Below, piece by piece: positions 1 through 13,904 of a DNA stretch of 64,000 nucleotides. The DNA is from Rhodocyclaceae bacterium. GTDB taxonomy: Bacteria; Pseudomonadota; Gammaproteobacteria; Burkholderiales; Rhodocyclaceae. Location of the stretch: contig VBWA01000004.1 in the NCBI GenBank assembly GCA_006218025.1, positions 79,831 through 143,830 on the forward strand, written 5' to 3'. How positions within the stretch are numbered: position 1 is the stretch's first letter; each line of letters opens with the position of its first letter. The notes under the pieces are model-generated. The model had not been told where the DNA came from, searched no databases, and worked only from the letters and a program-made list of their open reading frames with translations. A program made the position numbers and the translations under genes.

Positions 1-2
1 CC

Positions 3-692
3 GAGAAGCTGGATTTCTTCTTCGACGTGGTGCGCCGCATGGAAGGCGAGCAGGACATCGCCGCCCGCGAAATCGCCGCCGCGCTGGCCTGGCTGGCAAC
101 GCGCGAACGCCCGCTGCAGATGCCCGGCGCCAGCGACCATGCGCCGCGCGAGACGGCCTCGACTCCAGCCGCCGTGTCACCAGCGCCGACTTTCAGCCGC
201 GACACCGAACGCAAGCCGGACTTCAAGGCCCGCGCCAAGCCGGCCGAAGACTATCCGGCCGCCGAGCCGCGCCGCGAGCGCCCGGCGAAGGAAGGCCGCA
301 GCGACACGCCGGTCAAGCAGCGCAGCTTCGCCGACGGCGCCACGATGCAACGCTATCGCATCGAGATCGGTCGCAACCAGGGCGTGCTGCCCAAGGAGAT
401 CGTCGGCGCGATCGCCAACGAAGCGGGCATCGCCGGCAAGGACATCGGCCAGATCAACCTGTTCGAAGACTACAGCTCGGTGGAACTGCCGGCCAATCTG
501 TCGGACGATCTGATGGACATCCTGCGCCGCATCCGCGTGCGCCAGTTCGCGCTCAAGACCCGCGTCATGGAGCCGGGCGAGTTTGTCGACACGCGCCCGC
601 CGCGCCGTGCCGCGCCTGCCCGCGACGGCAAGAAGCCGGACTGGAAGAAGCCCGACGGCGCCAAGCCGGCGTGGAAGAAGCGGGAACGCTGA
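3..692 (+). CDS. DEAD-box RNA helicase, C-terminal part (DbpA/CsdA-like), 5' truncated by window edge
   Basis: The frame is open to the left edge, so only the last 229 or so residues are present. The visible part has three sections. First is the end of the helicase core (a helical stretch around the sequence [19 protein letters not shown]). Next is a basic, proline-rich linker. Last comes a compact domain beginning near [20 protein letters not shown], which matches the DbpA RNA-binding domain family found at the end of ATP-dependent RNA helicases acting on rRNA or mRNA. A Lys/Arg/Pro-rich tail follows. The helicase motifs themselves lie outside the window. The linker carries one copy of the interspersed repeat (170-194). 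Family assignment is from the C-terminal domain only; whether it is dbpA, csdA or a rhlE relative is undecided. Confidence 0.8.
   Translation, partial: EKLDFFFDVVRRMEGEQDIAAREIAAALAWLATRERPLQMPGASDHAPRETASTPAAVSPAPTFSRDTERKPDFKARAKPAEDYPAAEPRRERPAKEGRSDTPVKQRSFADGATMQRYRIEIGRNQGVLPKEIVGAIANEAGIAGKDIGQINLFEDYSSVELPANLSDDLMDILRRIRVRQFALKTRVMEPGEFVDTRPPRRAAPARDGKKPDWKKPDGAKPAWKKRER
170..194 (-). repeat. interspersed 25-bp repeat, copy 1 (inside helicase gene)
   Basis: Identical over 25 bases to copy 2. On the minus strand it reads GAAAGTCGGCGCTGG then TGACACGGCG. In the gene frame it encodes AVSPAPTF. Confidence 0.9.
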
Positions 693-727
693 ACCCGCGC
701 CACAGTTCAGAACGAGCAGGAGTTTTC

Positions 728-1252
728 ATGGCCATCTACAGCCTTGGTGACCTACAGCCCAGCCTCGGACGCGACGTCTGGATCGCACCGAATGCGACCG
801 TGATCGGCGACGTACGGCTCGGCGACTACGCCAGCATCTGGTGGAACGCCGTGCTGCGCGGCGACAACGATACGATCAGCATCGGCGCCAACACCAATAT
901 TCAGGATGGTTCGGTGCTGCATGCGGATGAAGGCGTGCCGCTCACGCTGGGCGCCAACGTCACCGTCGGCCACATGGTGATGCTGCACGGCTGCACCATC
1001 GGCGATGAAACGCTGATCGGCATCAAGTCGGTGATTCTCAACAAGGCCGTCATCGGCCGCCATTGCATCATCGGCGCCAACTCGCTGATCCCGGAAGGCA
1101 AGGTGATTCCCGAGCGCTCGCTGGTGATGGGCTCGCCGGGCAAGGTCGTACGCCAATTGAGCGACGCGGAAGTCGCATTTCTGCATGGCGCCGCCCAGGG
1201 CTATGTGGCGAATGCGCTGCGCTACCGCAGCGCGCTGAAACAGGAAGACTGA
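728..1252 (+). CDS. gamma-class carbonic anhydrase family protein (YrdA-like)
   Basis: A 174-residue protein built of left-handed beta-helix hexapeptide repeats (for example [40 protein letters not shown]). It carries the gamma-carbonic-anhydrase metal-ligand pattern, with histidines in [19 protein letters not shown] and the next turn. Family members are trimeric zinc or iron proteins; some hydrate CO2 and many have no demonstrated activity. The start was placed at the ATG at 728 because AGGAG precedes it; an upstream extension would run into the helicase gene. It follows the helicase by 35 bases and ends one base before the convergent ftsB stop. Confidence 0.88.
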   Translation: MAIYSLGDLQPSLGRDVWIAPNATVIGDVRLGDYASIWWNAVLRGDNDTISIGANTNIQDGSVLHADEGVPLTLGANVTVGHMVMLHGCTIGDETLIGIKSVILNKAVIGRHCIIGANSLIPEGKVIPERSLVMGSPGKVVRQLSDAEVAFLHGAAQGYVANALRYRSALKQED

Positions 1253-1253
1253 T

Positions 1254-1607
1254 TCAGCGCGGCACGGCGGGCTTCGCCGCGGGTTTCAACGTGGACGACG
1301 GCGCCGGCGACGGCTGCGACGAAGGCGCGAGCAGTGTCTTCTGCGGCACCTGGACGAAAATCTCGCCTTCCTTGATCATGCCCAGTTCATAGCGGGCGCG
1401 CTCTTCGATCGCTTCGTAACCCGACTTGAGATCGCGCACTTCGGCATCCAGCGCGGCATTGCGCTGTTCCAGTTTCTGATTGGTGTCGCGCTGCGCCTGC
1501 AACTGGCGGTCATAGTCCCAGACGCGGAGCCAGCCGCCCTTGCCCAGCCACAATGGATACTGCAGCAGGGCGATGAGGACGACCAGCACCAGCGTCGGCC
1601 AGTTCAT
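1254..1607 (-). CDS. ftsB: cell division protein FtsB
   Basis: A 117-residue protein with the FtsB layout: one N-terminal membrane helix (about residues 4-22), then a short coiled coil (residues 32-75) containing the typical [14 protein letters not shown] segment. FtsB joins FtsL and FtsQ in the divisome at mid-cell and helps activate septal peptidoglycan synthesis. The tail after the coiled coil is unusually long, about 30 residues rich in Pro, Ala and Ser, with no known role. It lies 20 bases after eno, the usual eno-ftsB pairing of proteobacteria, and is the last gene of the leftward pyrG-kdsA-DUF1330-eno-ftsB run. Confidence 0.9.
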   Translation of the reverse strand: MNWPTLVLVVLIALLQYPLWLGKGGWLRVWDYDRQLQAQRDTNQKLEQRNAALDAEVRDLKSGYEAIEERARYELGMIKEGEIFVQVPQKTLLAPSSQPSPAPSSTLKPAAKPAVPR

Positions 1608-1627
1608 CGCAGTGCGCGCAGGGCCGC

Positions 1628-4057
<2,430 letters not shown>

Positions 4058-4088
4058 GGTGTGGCTTTCCATGTTGGGCCGCAGAGCT

Positions 4089-6570
<2,482 letters not shown>

Positions 6571-6668
6571 TTCAATGGGCCCGGAATCCAAAATGGAGAA
6601 GCTATCACATCGCCTCCCTGACGGGATTTTGCACAGCAGACGCGCCCGAAGCCGGGGTGCGTAGCGCG

Positions 6669-6674
6669 TATAAT
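6669..6674 (+). promoter_or_regulatory. candidate -10 element for prfB
   Basis: A perfect TATAAT lies 31 bases before the prfB start codon. No convincing -35 hexamer sits 16-18 bases upstream, so this is a weak promoter call resting on the -10 match and its position. Confidence 0.4.
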
Positions 6675-6704
6675 TGTCGGCTTTCGCCCCGCGCAGGAAC
6701 AGTC

Positions 6705-7809
6705 ATGGAAGCCGAACGCATCAACGCCGTTGCCAACCGTATCGCCGACCTTTCCGGTCGCAGCGAGCAACTGCGGAGGTATCTTTGACTACGATGGGAA
6801 AGCGGAAAAACTCGCCGAACTGAATCAGGTCCTCGAAGACCCGAAGCTCTGGGATGATGCGGAACGCGCCCAGACCCTGGGACGCGAAAAGAAATCCCTC
6901 GAAGCCGTGGTCGGCACGCTGTCCGGCGTCGGTTCAAAACTTGCCGATGGCCGCGACCTGTTCGATCTGGCCAAGCAGGAAGACGACGAAGACACCATGG
7001 TGGCCGTCGAGGCCGATCTCGACGACGCCGAAAAGCTGGTGGCCGACCTCGAGTTCCGCCGCATGTTCAACAATCCGGCCGACCCCAACAACTGCTTCAT
7101 CGACATCCAGGCCGGCGCCGGCGGCACCGAAGCCTGCGACTGGGCCTCGATGCTGCTGCGCCAGTATTTGAAATACTGCGAACGCAAGGGCTTCAAGACC
7201 GAATTGCTGGAGCAGACCGACGGCGACGTGGCCGGGATTCGCAGCGCTTCGATCAAGGTCGAGGGCGACTACGCTTACGGCTTCCTGCGCACCGAAACCG
7301 GCGTGCACCGGCTGGTGCGCAAATCGCCCTTCGATTCCTCGGGCGGACGCCACACCAGCTTCGCCAGCCTCTACGTGTATCCCGAAATCGACGATTCGAT
7401 CGAGGTCGAGATCAATCCCGCCGACCTGCGCACCGACACCTTCCGCGCCTCGGGCGCCGGCGGCCAGCACATCAACAAAACCGACTCGGCGATCCGCATC
7501 ACCCACGTCCCGACGGGAATCGTAGTGCAGTGCCAGAGCGACCGCTCGCAGCACCGCAACCGCGCCGAGGCCATGGCGATGCTGAAGTCGCGCCTCTACG
7601 AACTCGAACTGCGCAAGCGTCAGGCCGAGGCCGACAAGCTCGAAGCGGGCAAGACCGACGTCGGCTGGGGCCACCAGATCCGCAGCTATGTGCTCGACAA
7701 CTCCCGCATCAAGGATCTGCGCACCAACGTCGAAATCTCCGCCACGCAGAAGGTGCTCGACGGCGATCTCGACCAGTTCATCGAAGCCAGCCTGAAGCAG
7801 GGCGTCTAA
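6705..7809 (+). CDS. prfB: peptide chain release factor 2, with programmed +1 frameshift
   Basis: RF2 recognises UGA and UAA. The first 27 codons (6705-6785) end in LRRYL and an in-frame TGA at 6786-6788. Reading resumes in the +1 frame at GAC (6787), giving 367 residues in total, close to the E. coli length. The shift site has every known element: a Shine-Dalgarno-like CGGAGG (6774-6779), then TAT CTT TGA C. RF2 therefore controls its own synthesis: low RF2 favours the shift. The main body carries the stop-codon recognition motif SPF (in [12 protein letters not shown]) and the GGQ hydrolysis motif ([13 protein letters not shown]). lysS follows after 29 bases, the usual prfB-lysS operon. Confidence 0.96.
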
Positions 7810-7838
7810 CTTATCAATTCCGCCATCGGACCATCATC

Positions 7839-9350
7839 ATGAGCGAGCAGCCACAGCAACCCGTCGACGAAAACCGCCTCATAGCCGAGCGTCGCGAAAA
7901 GCTCGCCGCCTGGCGCGCCACAGGCAAGGCCTTCCCCAACGATTTCTCGCGCGAAAACCTCGCCGGCAAGCTCGACGAGCTGTACAGCGCGAAGACGCGC
8001 GAAGAACTCGAAGCCACGCCGATCGAGGTCAAGGTTGCCGGCCGCATCATGTTGAAGCGCGTCATGGGCAAGGCCAGCTTCGCCAGCATCCAGGACGTTT
8101 CCGGCCGCATCCAGATCTTCGTCAGCAACGACGGCACGGGCGAGGATGTGCACAAGCAGTTCAAGGGCTGGGACATGGGCGACATCGTCGGCTGCGTTGG
8201 CACGCTGTTCAAGACCAAGACCGGCGAATTGACCGTGAATTGCAGCAGCATCCGCCTGCTCACCAAGTCGCTGCGGCCGCTGCCCGAAAAGTTCCACGGC
8301 CTCACCGACGTGGAGCAAAAATACCGCAGCCGCGAACTGGACCTGATCACCAACGAGCAGACACGCTTCACCTTCGTCGCCCGCAGCCGGATGATCCAGT
8401 CGATCCGCGGCTACATGATGCATCACGGCTTCCTCGAAGTCGAAACGCCGATGATGCACCCCATCCCCGGCGGCGCCAGCGCCAAGCCCTTCACCACCCA
8501 TCACAATGCGCTGGACATGGAATTGTTCCTGCGCATCGCGCCGGAGCTGTATCTGAAACGCCTGGTGGTCGGCGGCTTCGAGAAGGTGTTCGAGGTCAAC
8601 CGCAACTTCCGCAACGAGGGACTCAGCCCGCGCCACAATCCCGAATTCACCATGATGGAGTTCTACGAGGCCTACACGGATTACCGCCGCCTGATGGACT
8701 TCACCGAAGGCCTGCTGCGCCACTCGGCGCGCGAGGCGCTGGGCACCGAGGTGTTCGAATACCAGGGACGCACGCTGGATCTGTCCAAGCCTTTCGCCCG
8801 CCTCACCATCGTCGGCGCGATTCACCACTACCACCCCGGCTACAGCTTCGAGCAACTGAACGATGTCGACTGGCTTCGGCAAAAGCTCGCCGATCTCAGG
8901 GTCGACATGAAGTCACCGCACATGGCGCGCGCTGGCCTCGGCACCCTGCAATTGGCGCTGTTCGAGGAAACCACCGAGGCCGAGTTGTGGGATCCGACCT
9001 ACATCATCGACTACCCCGCCGAAGTCTCGCCGCTGGCGCGCAGCAGCGACGACAACCCGGACATCACCGAGCGCTTCGAACTGTTCATCGTCGGCCGCGA
9101 GATCGCCAACGGCTTCTCCGAGCTCAACGATCCCGAGGACCAGGCGGCGCGCTTCATGGCGCAGGCCAAGGCCAAGGAAGCCGGCGACGAGGAAGCCATG
9201 TACTTCGACGCCGACTACATCCGGGCGCTGGAATACGGCCTGCCGCCGACGGGCGGCTGCGGCATCGGCATCGACCGTCTGGTCATGCTGCTGACCAACT
9301 CGGCATCGATCCGCGACGTTATCCTCTTCCCGCAGATGCGCCCGGAGTGA
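7839..9350 (+). CDS. lysS: lysyl-tRNA synthetase, class II
   Basis: A 503-residue cytoplasmic enzyme charging tRNA-Lys. It has an N-terminal OB-fold anticodon-binding domain (about residues 60-150) and a class-II catalytic core. Motif 1 lies around [16 protein letters not shown], motif 2 is [23 protein letters not shown] and motif 3 is [12 protein letters not shown]. The start is the ATG at 7839; the long open frame upstream merely overlaps prfB out of frame. An 11-base tandem duplication at 9343-9364 covers its stop codon and the start region of mnmC. Confidence 0.97.
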   Translation: MSEQPQQPVDENRLIAERREKLAAWRATGKAFPNDFSRENLAGKLDELYSAKTREELEATPIEVKVAGRIMLKRVMGKASFASIQDVSGRIQIFVSNDGTGEDVHKQFKGWDMGDIVGCVGTLFKTKTGELTVNCSSIRLLTKSLRPLPEKFHGLTDVEQKYRSRELDLITNEQTRFTFVARSRMIQSIRGYMMHHGFLEVETPMMHPIPGGASAKPFTTHHNALDMELFLRIAPELYLKRLVVGGFEKVFEVNRNFRNEGLSPRHNPEFTMMEFYEAYTDYRRLMDFTEGLLRHSAREALGTEVFEYQGRTLDLSKPFARLTIVGAIHHYHPGYSFEQLNDVDWLRQKLADLRVDMKSPHMARAGLGTLQLALFEETTEAELWDPTYIIDYPAEVSPLARSSDDNPDITERFELFIVGREIANGFSELNDPEDQAARFMAQAKAKEAGDEEAMYFDADYIRALEYGLPPTGGCGIGIDRLVMLLTNSASIRDVILFPQMRPE

Positions 9351-9360
9351 TGCCGGAGTG

Positions 9361-11304
9361 ATGCCATCTCCGCTGGTTCCCGCCGAACCGGCGGCAGCCG
9401 GCGACGGCACGCTGTATTCAAGCATTTACGGCGATGTCTATCACGCGGCTCACGGGGCTCTGGCGCAGGCCCGCCACGTCTTCCTCGCCGGTAACGATCT
9501 GCTGGGGGAAAATGCGCGCTGGCACGGTACCGACCGATTTGTCATTCTCGAGACCGGTTTCGGCCTCGGCCTGAATTTCCTCGTCACCTGGCAGGCATGG
9601 CGCGAATCGAAGGCAAGCGGCCGGCTGCATTTTGTCTCTGTCGAAAAGCATCCCTTCCGCCGCGATGATCTGGCCCGTTTGCTGGCACCCTATCCTGAAC
9701 TTGCATCCCTGTCCGGCGAACTGCTGCGGCAATGGCCGCCGCTTGTACCCGGCTTTCATCGCCTGCATTTCGACGACGGCAAAGTCACCCTGAACCTGCT
9801 CCTGGGCGATGCACAGGCCTTGCTGCCGCAACTGGCCGCCAGCGCCGATGCGGTCTATCTCGACGGCTTCGCCCCATCAAAGAATCCCGAGTTGTGGTCG
9901 CCTGCGCTGATCATGGCAATCACCCGGCTCTCCAAGCCCCGGGCAACACTGGCGACCTGGAGCGTGGTGGGCGAATTGCGCCGCACGCTGGAGCGTGCCG
10001 GCTGGGATTTGGAGCGCCGCCCCGGCTTTGCCCCCAAGCGCGAAATGCTGGTCGGGCGCCTTGAAAACGCCGTGTCACCAGCGCCGACTTTCCGCCTGTC
10101 GCAGCCACCTCGGGAGCGCCGCGCCATAGTCATCGGTGCCGGGCTGGCGGGTACCGCAATCAGCGAACGACTGGCCAACCGCGGCTGGCAGGTCGAGCTG
10201 TTCGAGCGCCATGCTCAACCTGCACAGGAAGCCTCGGGCAACCCGGCCGGCATACTGCTGCCGCATCTGGCGAAAGACGATGCGCTGGCGGCGCGGCTGT
10301 CACGCGCCTGCTATCTGTATGCACTGCGCCGCTTCGCCGTCCTGGCCGCCGTGCGCTGGTCGCCCTGCGGCGTGCTGCAAGTCGCGCGCGACGCAGCGCA
10401 CGAGGAATTGCAGCGTACGACGGTGCAAGAACTCAAGCTGCCCGAAGACTTTTGCGCCTTTCTCGAACACGATGCCGCCCAGGCCCTGATCGGCCGTGAA
10501 CTGGCGCACGGCGGCTGGTGGTTCCGCGGCGGCGGCTGGGTCAATCCGGGCAGCCTCTGTGCCGCCCTGCTGGCCGCCTGCGGCGCGCACGTCCGTCCGC
10601 ATTTCAGCACGGAAGTCAGCGCACTGCGGCAGACGACAGACGCCTGGCAGGCGCTGGATGCCAATGGCCAACTGCTGGCCAGCGCGCCTCACGTCATTCT
10701 GGCGAATGCCCACGCCGCCAACCGGCTGCTGTTCGACGCACTGCCCCTGACATCGATACGCGGCCAGATCAGCTATCTACCGGATCAGCTTCTGGAAGGC
10801 ACTGGGCCGCCCCTGCATCACGTCGTTTGCCGCTCCGGCTACATCACGCCGCCGGACGCCGGCACGGTCTGCGTCGGGGCCAGCTTTGACAGCGGCGACA
10901 CCGATCTGCGGATTCGCGCCGCCGACCACACCGGCAACTTGCGGCGACTGGACGAACTGCTGCCGGGCACCGTCCATGGAATTGACATGCGCATCGATCC
11001 GGCACGGCTCGATGGCCGTGTCGGACTGCGCACGGCCGCCCCTGATCGACTGCCGCTGGTCGGGACGCTGCCCGACACGGAGGCATCCGCCCGAAACGAC
11101 GCGACGCTCGACAGCCTGCCACGCCGGCACGGTCTGCATGCCCTGCTGGGGCTTTCTGCCCGTGGCCTGGTCTGGGCGCCGCTGGCGGCAGAACTGCTCG
11201 CGAGCCAGTTGGAAGGCGCCCCCCTGCCGATAGAGCGGGAACTCGCCAAGGCGGTTGATCCGGCCCGCTTCCACCTGCGCGCCCTGCGCCGCGGCCGCAA
11301 CTAA
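9361..11304 (+). CDS. mnmC: bifunctional tRNA mnm5s2U biosynthesis protein MnmC
   Basis: A 647-residue fusion of two activities acting on the wobble uridine of certain tRNAs. The N-terminal methyltransferase domain (MnmD, about residues 1-235) has the SAM-binding segment ILETGFGLGLNFL and the DUF752-type VYLDGFAPSKNPELW. The C-terminal FAD-dependent oxidoreductase begins at the dinucleotide-binding AIVIGAGLAGTAISERLA and removes the carboxymethyl group. The linker between the domains contains a copy of the interspersed repeat (10068-10092). Start: ATG at 9361 with GGAG just upstream; a GTG immediately before it is an alternative. The stop overlaps the convergent gene by four bases. Confidence 0.93.
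   Translation: MPSPLVPAEPAAAGDGTLYSSIYGDVYHAAHGALAQARHVFLAGNDLLGENARWHGTDRFVILETGFGLGLNFLVTWQAWRESKASGRLHFVSVEKHPFRRDDLARLLAPYPELASLSGELLRQWPPLVPGFHRLHFDDGKVTLNLLLGDAQALLPQLAASADAVYLDGFAPSKNPELWSPALIMAITRLSKPRATLATWSVVGELRRTLERAGWDLERRPGFAPKREMLVGRLENAVSPAPTFRLSQPPRERRAIVIGAGLAGTAISERLANRGWQVELFERHAQPAQEASGNPAGILLPHLAKDDALAARLSRACYLYALRRFAVLAAVRWSPCGVLQVARDAAHEELQRTTVQELKLPEDFCAFLEHDAAQALIGRELAHGGWWFRGGGWVNPGSLCAALLAACGAHVRPHFSTEVSALRQTTDAWQALDANGQLLASAPHVILANAHAANRLLFDALPLTSIRGQISYLPDQLLEGTGPPLHHVVCRSGYITPPDAGTVCVGASFDSGDTDLRIRAADHTGNLRRLDELLPGTVHGIDMRIDPARLDGRVGLRTAAPDRLPLVGTLPDTEASARNDATLDSLPRRHGLHALLGLSARGLVWAPLAAELLASQLEGAPLPIERELAKAVDPARFHLRALRRGRN
10068..10092 (-). repeat. interspersed 25-bp repeat, copy 2 (inside mnmC)
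   Basis: 25 of 25 bases identical to copy 1, in an unrelated gene, again encoding AVSPAPTF in the interdomain linker. Confidence 0.9.
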
Positions 11305-12248
11305 TACGGCTTGATGACGATGGGCGGTGGCAGGCCGAAAGGCAGCGCTGGACCGGCCTGACCCAGGCTGTCCCCAAGCCCGGGATTTTCCGGCAGAACA
11401 GGCCCCTGCATCAGACTGGCGATATGTCGCGCCGATTCGCGCAGCTCCTCCGTCCAAGACGGTTCTTCAGGCAGTGCGGGGCGCAAGGCCTCCAGCTGAT
11501 CGCTCACCGCGCGGCCATTCCATCCGGCAGCGGCCAGCAATTTCATGGCAATCGCCTCGGCCTCGCGCACCTGTTGCGGACGATCGCTGGCGCGCAGCGC
11601 GCGTGAACCGGCAAATGACGCGGCCGATGCAACCGCCGTAGTCGCCAGAGTTGAAGTAGCGGCAGTCGACGCCGCGGCAGTCGTCGCGGCGCTGCCAGCA
11701 AAGAGGGTCCCGATATTCAGCACCGGAAACAGAAGCTGCGCAGCCACCGCCACCAATATGCTGGTGGTCACGTTCTCATCGTGGTGGCCTGCAATCACGT
11801 GGCTCATTTCCCGCGCCAGAACAAAAGCCAGGGCCGCGTCATCGAGATCGAGTCCGCGCAGGCCGCGATAGACCACCACCGTCCCTCCCGCACTGGATGC
11901 GGCACCTGGATCCGCCTTGTCGGCAACGACGAACTCGAAGCGAGGGAAACGCAAATGCAGATCGGCGTGCTCGCGAAAGGCGGCGTCGGCGAGGCGCCGT
12001 CCAAGCGCGAGAATGCGCTGGTCAAAAGCCCGGTCTGCAGCGCATACCGCCTCCTGGCATGACGGCGCGTTCGTGGCCGTGACCAGTTGCAGGTGCATGT
12101 CGAATTCCGAGTAGACCGCACTGAAGCCCTGCAACGGGGCAGGCGCCAACAACTGCTTGCGCCCCTCGGGCGAAGTTGCGCAGGCGGTCAGGAAAACGAC
12201 CGGAAGCAGGCAGCGCAGCAAGCGCTGCCTGAAACCTGACCCGCTCAC
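11301..12248 (-). CDS. M48-family-like lipoprotein with degenerate zinc-protease motif
   Basis: A 315-residue predicted lipoprotein with an N-terminal signal ending in the lipobox LTAC (Cys23). The region ALAFVLAREMSHVIAGHH aligns with the M48 peptidase active site, where HExxH is expected. Here the first histidine is replaced by arginine (R146-E-M-S-H150), and the later glutamate/aspartate motif reads EAEAIA rather than ExxAD. A hydrophobic Ala/Thr-rich stretch follows, as in the membrane-associated M48 proteins LoiP/BepA. Either it is a non-catalytic relative or it uses an altered metal site. The start is GTG, 29 bases after gltX on the same strand. Confidence 0.7.
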   Translation of the reverse strand: MSGSGFRQRLLRCLLPVVFLTACATSPEGRKQLLAPAPLQGFSAVYSEFDMHLQLVTATNAPSCQEAVCAADRAFDQRILALGRRLADAAFREHADLHLRFPRFEFVVADKADPGAASSAGGTVVVYRGLRGLDLDDAALAFVLAREMSHVIAGHHDENVTTSILVAVAAQLLFPVLNIGTLFAGSAATTAAASTAATSTLATTAVASAASFAGSRALRASDRPQQVREAEAIAMKLLAAAGWNGRAVSDQLEALRPALPEEPSWTEELRESARHIASLMQGPVLPENPGLGDSLGQAGPALPFGLPPPIVIKPY

Positions 12249-12277
12249 GCCCAGGACCGGGTGATTGCCGAGCCGCT

Positions 12278-13675
12278 TCAGGCCGGCAGCACCGCGGCCA
12301 AGCGCGCCAGCACGCGCTCGCGCCCCAGGACCTCCAGCACCGCATCGATCGAAGGCGACTGGGGCATCCCCAGCAGGGCCACGCGCAAGGGAATCGCCAA
12401 CTGCGGCATCTTCAGGCCCGATTCGGCCGCGGTCTGCTTGACGATCTGCCCCAGCTCGGCCGCCTGCCAGGCGCAGGCCAACAGGCGCTCGCGCAACGCG
12501 CCCAGGCCCTTCAGCGCAGCTTCCGTCAGGTGCTGGGCACGCACCTCATCGGTCGGTTTCGGCATCACAAAGAAAGGATGCACGGCGTCGGCCAGTTCAT
12601 TCAGGTTGCCGACGCGATCGCGGTACAAAACGACCACTCGCTCCATCTCGGGACCGCCGGTGACGGCCACGCCCTGCTGCGCCAGACGGCGGGTGGCCTC
12701 GGCGGCGAGGCGCTGCGGATCGGCCAGCTTGAGGTAATGCGTGTTGAGCCAGTTCAGCTTTTCGGTGTTGAACTGCGCGGCGGAGCCCGTGATGTGATCG
12801 AGATCGAACCACTGCACGAACTGCTCCATGCTGAATACTTCTTCGTCGCCATGCGACCAGCCGAGCCGTGCCAGGTAGTTCAACACCGCCTCCGGCAGAT
12901 AGCCCTCCTCCTCGTACTGCATCACCGATACCGCACCATGGCGCTTGGACAGCTTCTGCCCATCGTCACCCAGGATCATCGACAGATGACCGTACCGCGG
13001 CACCGGCGCTCCGAGCGCCTGCAGCAGGTTGATCTGGCGCGGCGTGTTGTTCACATGGTCGTCGCCGCGAATCACGTGCGTGATCTCCATGTCGCGATCA
13101 TCGACCACGACGCAGAAATTGTAGGTCGGCGTCCCGTCGGCCCGCGCGATGATGAAATCATCGAGTTCGCTGTTGGCGAATTCGACGCGACCCTTGACCT
13201 GATCGTCCCATGCCACCACACCCTCCTGCGGGTTGCGGAAGCGAACCACGGGAGGCACCCCGGCCGGCGGCGGCTGCAGCGTTTTGCCCGGCTCGGGCCG
13301 CCAGCGGCCGTCGTAGCGAGGCTTCTCTTTCCTGGCTTCCTGCTCGGCACGCAAGGCATCGAGCTCCGCGATCGACATGTAGCAGTGATAGGCAGTCCCT
13401 GCCGCCAGCATTTCGCCGATCACTTCCTTGTAGCGCGCCATCCGCTGCATCTGATAGAAGGGGCCTTCGTCATGCGCGAGCCCCAGCCACTGCATGCCGT
13501 CGATGATCGCCTGCAACGCCTCCGGCGTCGAGCGCGCCACGTCGGTGTCCTCGATGCGCAGAATGAACGTGCCGCCATGCCGGCGCGCATAGGCCCACGA
13601 AAATAATGCGGTACGGGCACCGCCGATATGCAGAAAACCGGTAGGACTGGGTGCGAAGCGGGTGCGTACCTTCAT
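12278..13675 (-). CDS. gltX: glutamyl-tRNA synthetase
   Basis: A 465-residue class-I synthetase charging tRNA-Glu. The ATP-binding HIGH-type motif is in [20 protein letters not shown] and the KMSKS-type motif is [12 protein letters not shown]. The segment [14 protein letters not shown] is typical of GluRS/GlnRS. The alpha-helical anticodon-binding region fills the C-terminal third. The start [13 protein letters not shown] is the family N-terminus. The gene is transcribed leftward, divergent from the tRNA-Val gene about 100 bases away. Confidence 0.96.
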   Translation of the reverse strand: MKVRTRFAPSPTGFLHIGGARTALFSWAYARRHGGTFILRIEDTDVARSTPEALQAIIDGMQWLGLAHDEGPFYQMQRMARYKEVIGEMLAAGTAYHCYMSIAELDALRAEQEARKEKPRYDGRWRPEPGKTLQPPPAGVPPVVRFRNPQEGVVAWDDQVKGRVEFANSELDDFIIARADGTPTYNFCVVVDDRDMEITHVIRGDDHVNNTPRQINLLQALGAPVPRYGHLSMILGDDGQKLSKRHGAVSVMQYEEEGYLPEAVLNYLARLGWSHGDEEVFSMEQFVQWFDLDHITGSAAQFNTEKLNWLNTHYLKLADPQRLAAEATRRLAQQGVAVTGGPEMERVVVLYRDRVGNLNELADAVHPFFVMPKPTDEVRAQHLTEAALKGLGALRERLLACAWQAAELGQIVKQTAAESGLKMPQLAIPLRVALLGMPQSPSIDAVLEVLGRERVLARLAAVLPA

Positions 13676-13729
13676 GGGATTTCAGGGCTCGGGGAAAGTT
13701 GTGAATTCTACGCCACGCCAACGGTGCCA

Positions 13730-13759
13730 TTGACCGTCGCAGGCCATCTATGGTTAAAT
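13730..13759 (+). promoter_or_regulatory. promoter of tRNA-Val(CAC)
   Basis: TTGACC (13730-13735) and TTAAAT (13754-13759) are separated by 18 bases and end 15 bases before the tRNA. The leader GCGCGCCTCTTT that follows is almost identical to the leader of the truncated tRNA-Val(GAC) on the other strand near 48540, which makes both promoter calls more credible. Confidence 0.65.
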
Positions 13760-13774
13760 GCGCGCCTCTTTCGC

Positions 13775-13849
13775 GGGCGGTTAACTCAGCGGTAGAGTGC
13801 CACCTTCACACGGTGGAAGCCACTGGTTCGATCCCAGTACCGCCCACCA
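13775..13849 (+). tRNA. tRNA-Val(CAC)
   Basis: Complete cloverleaf of 75 bases. The acceptor strand GGGCGGT pairs with ACCGCCC. The anticodon stem CCACC/GGTGG encloses the loop TTCACAC with anticodon CAC, reading GUG valine codons. The T-loop is GGTTCGATCC, and CCA is encoded at 13847-13849. It stands alone between gltX and a diguanylate cyclase. Confidence 0.96.
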
Positions 13850-13904
13850 ATTCCATTTGCATAACAGCTCAAGCTGTTATGCATCTTGCGATGCCTGACC
13901 GAGG

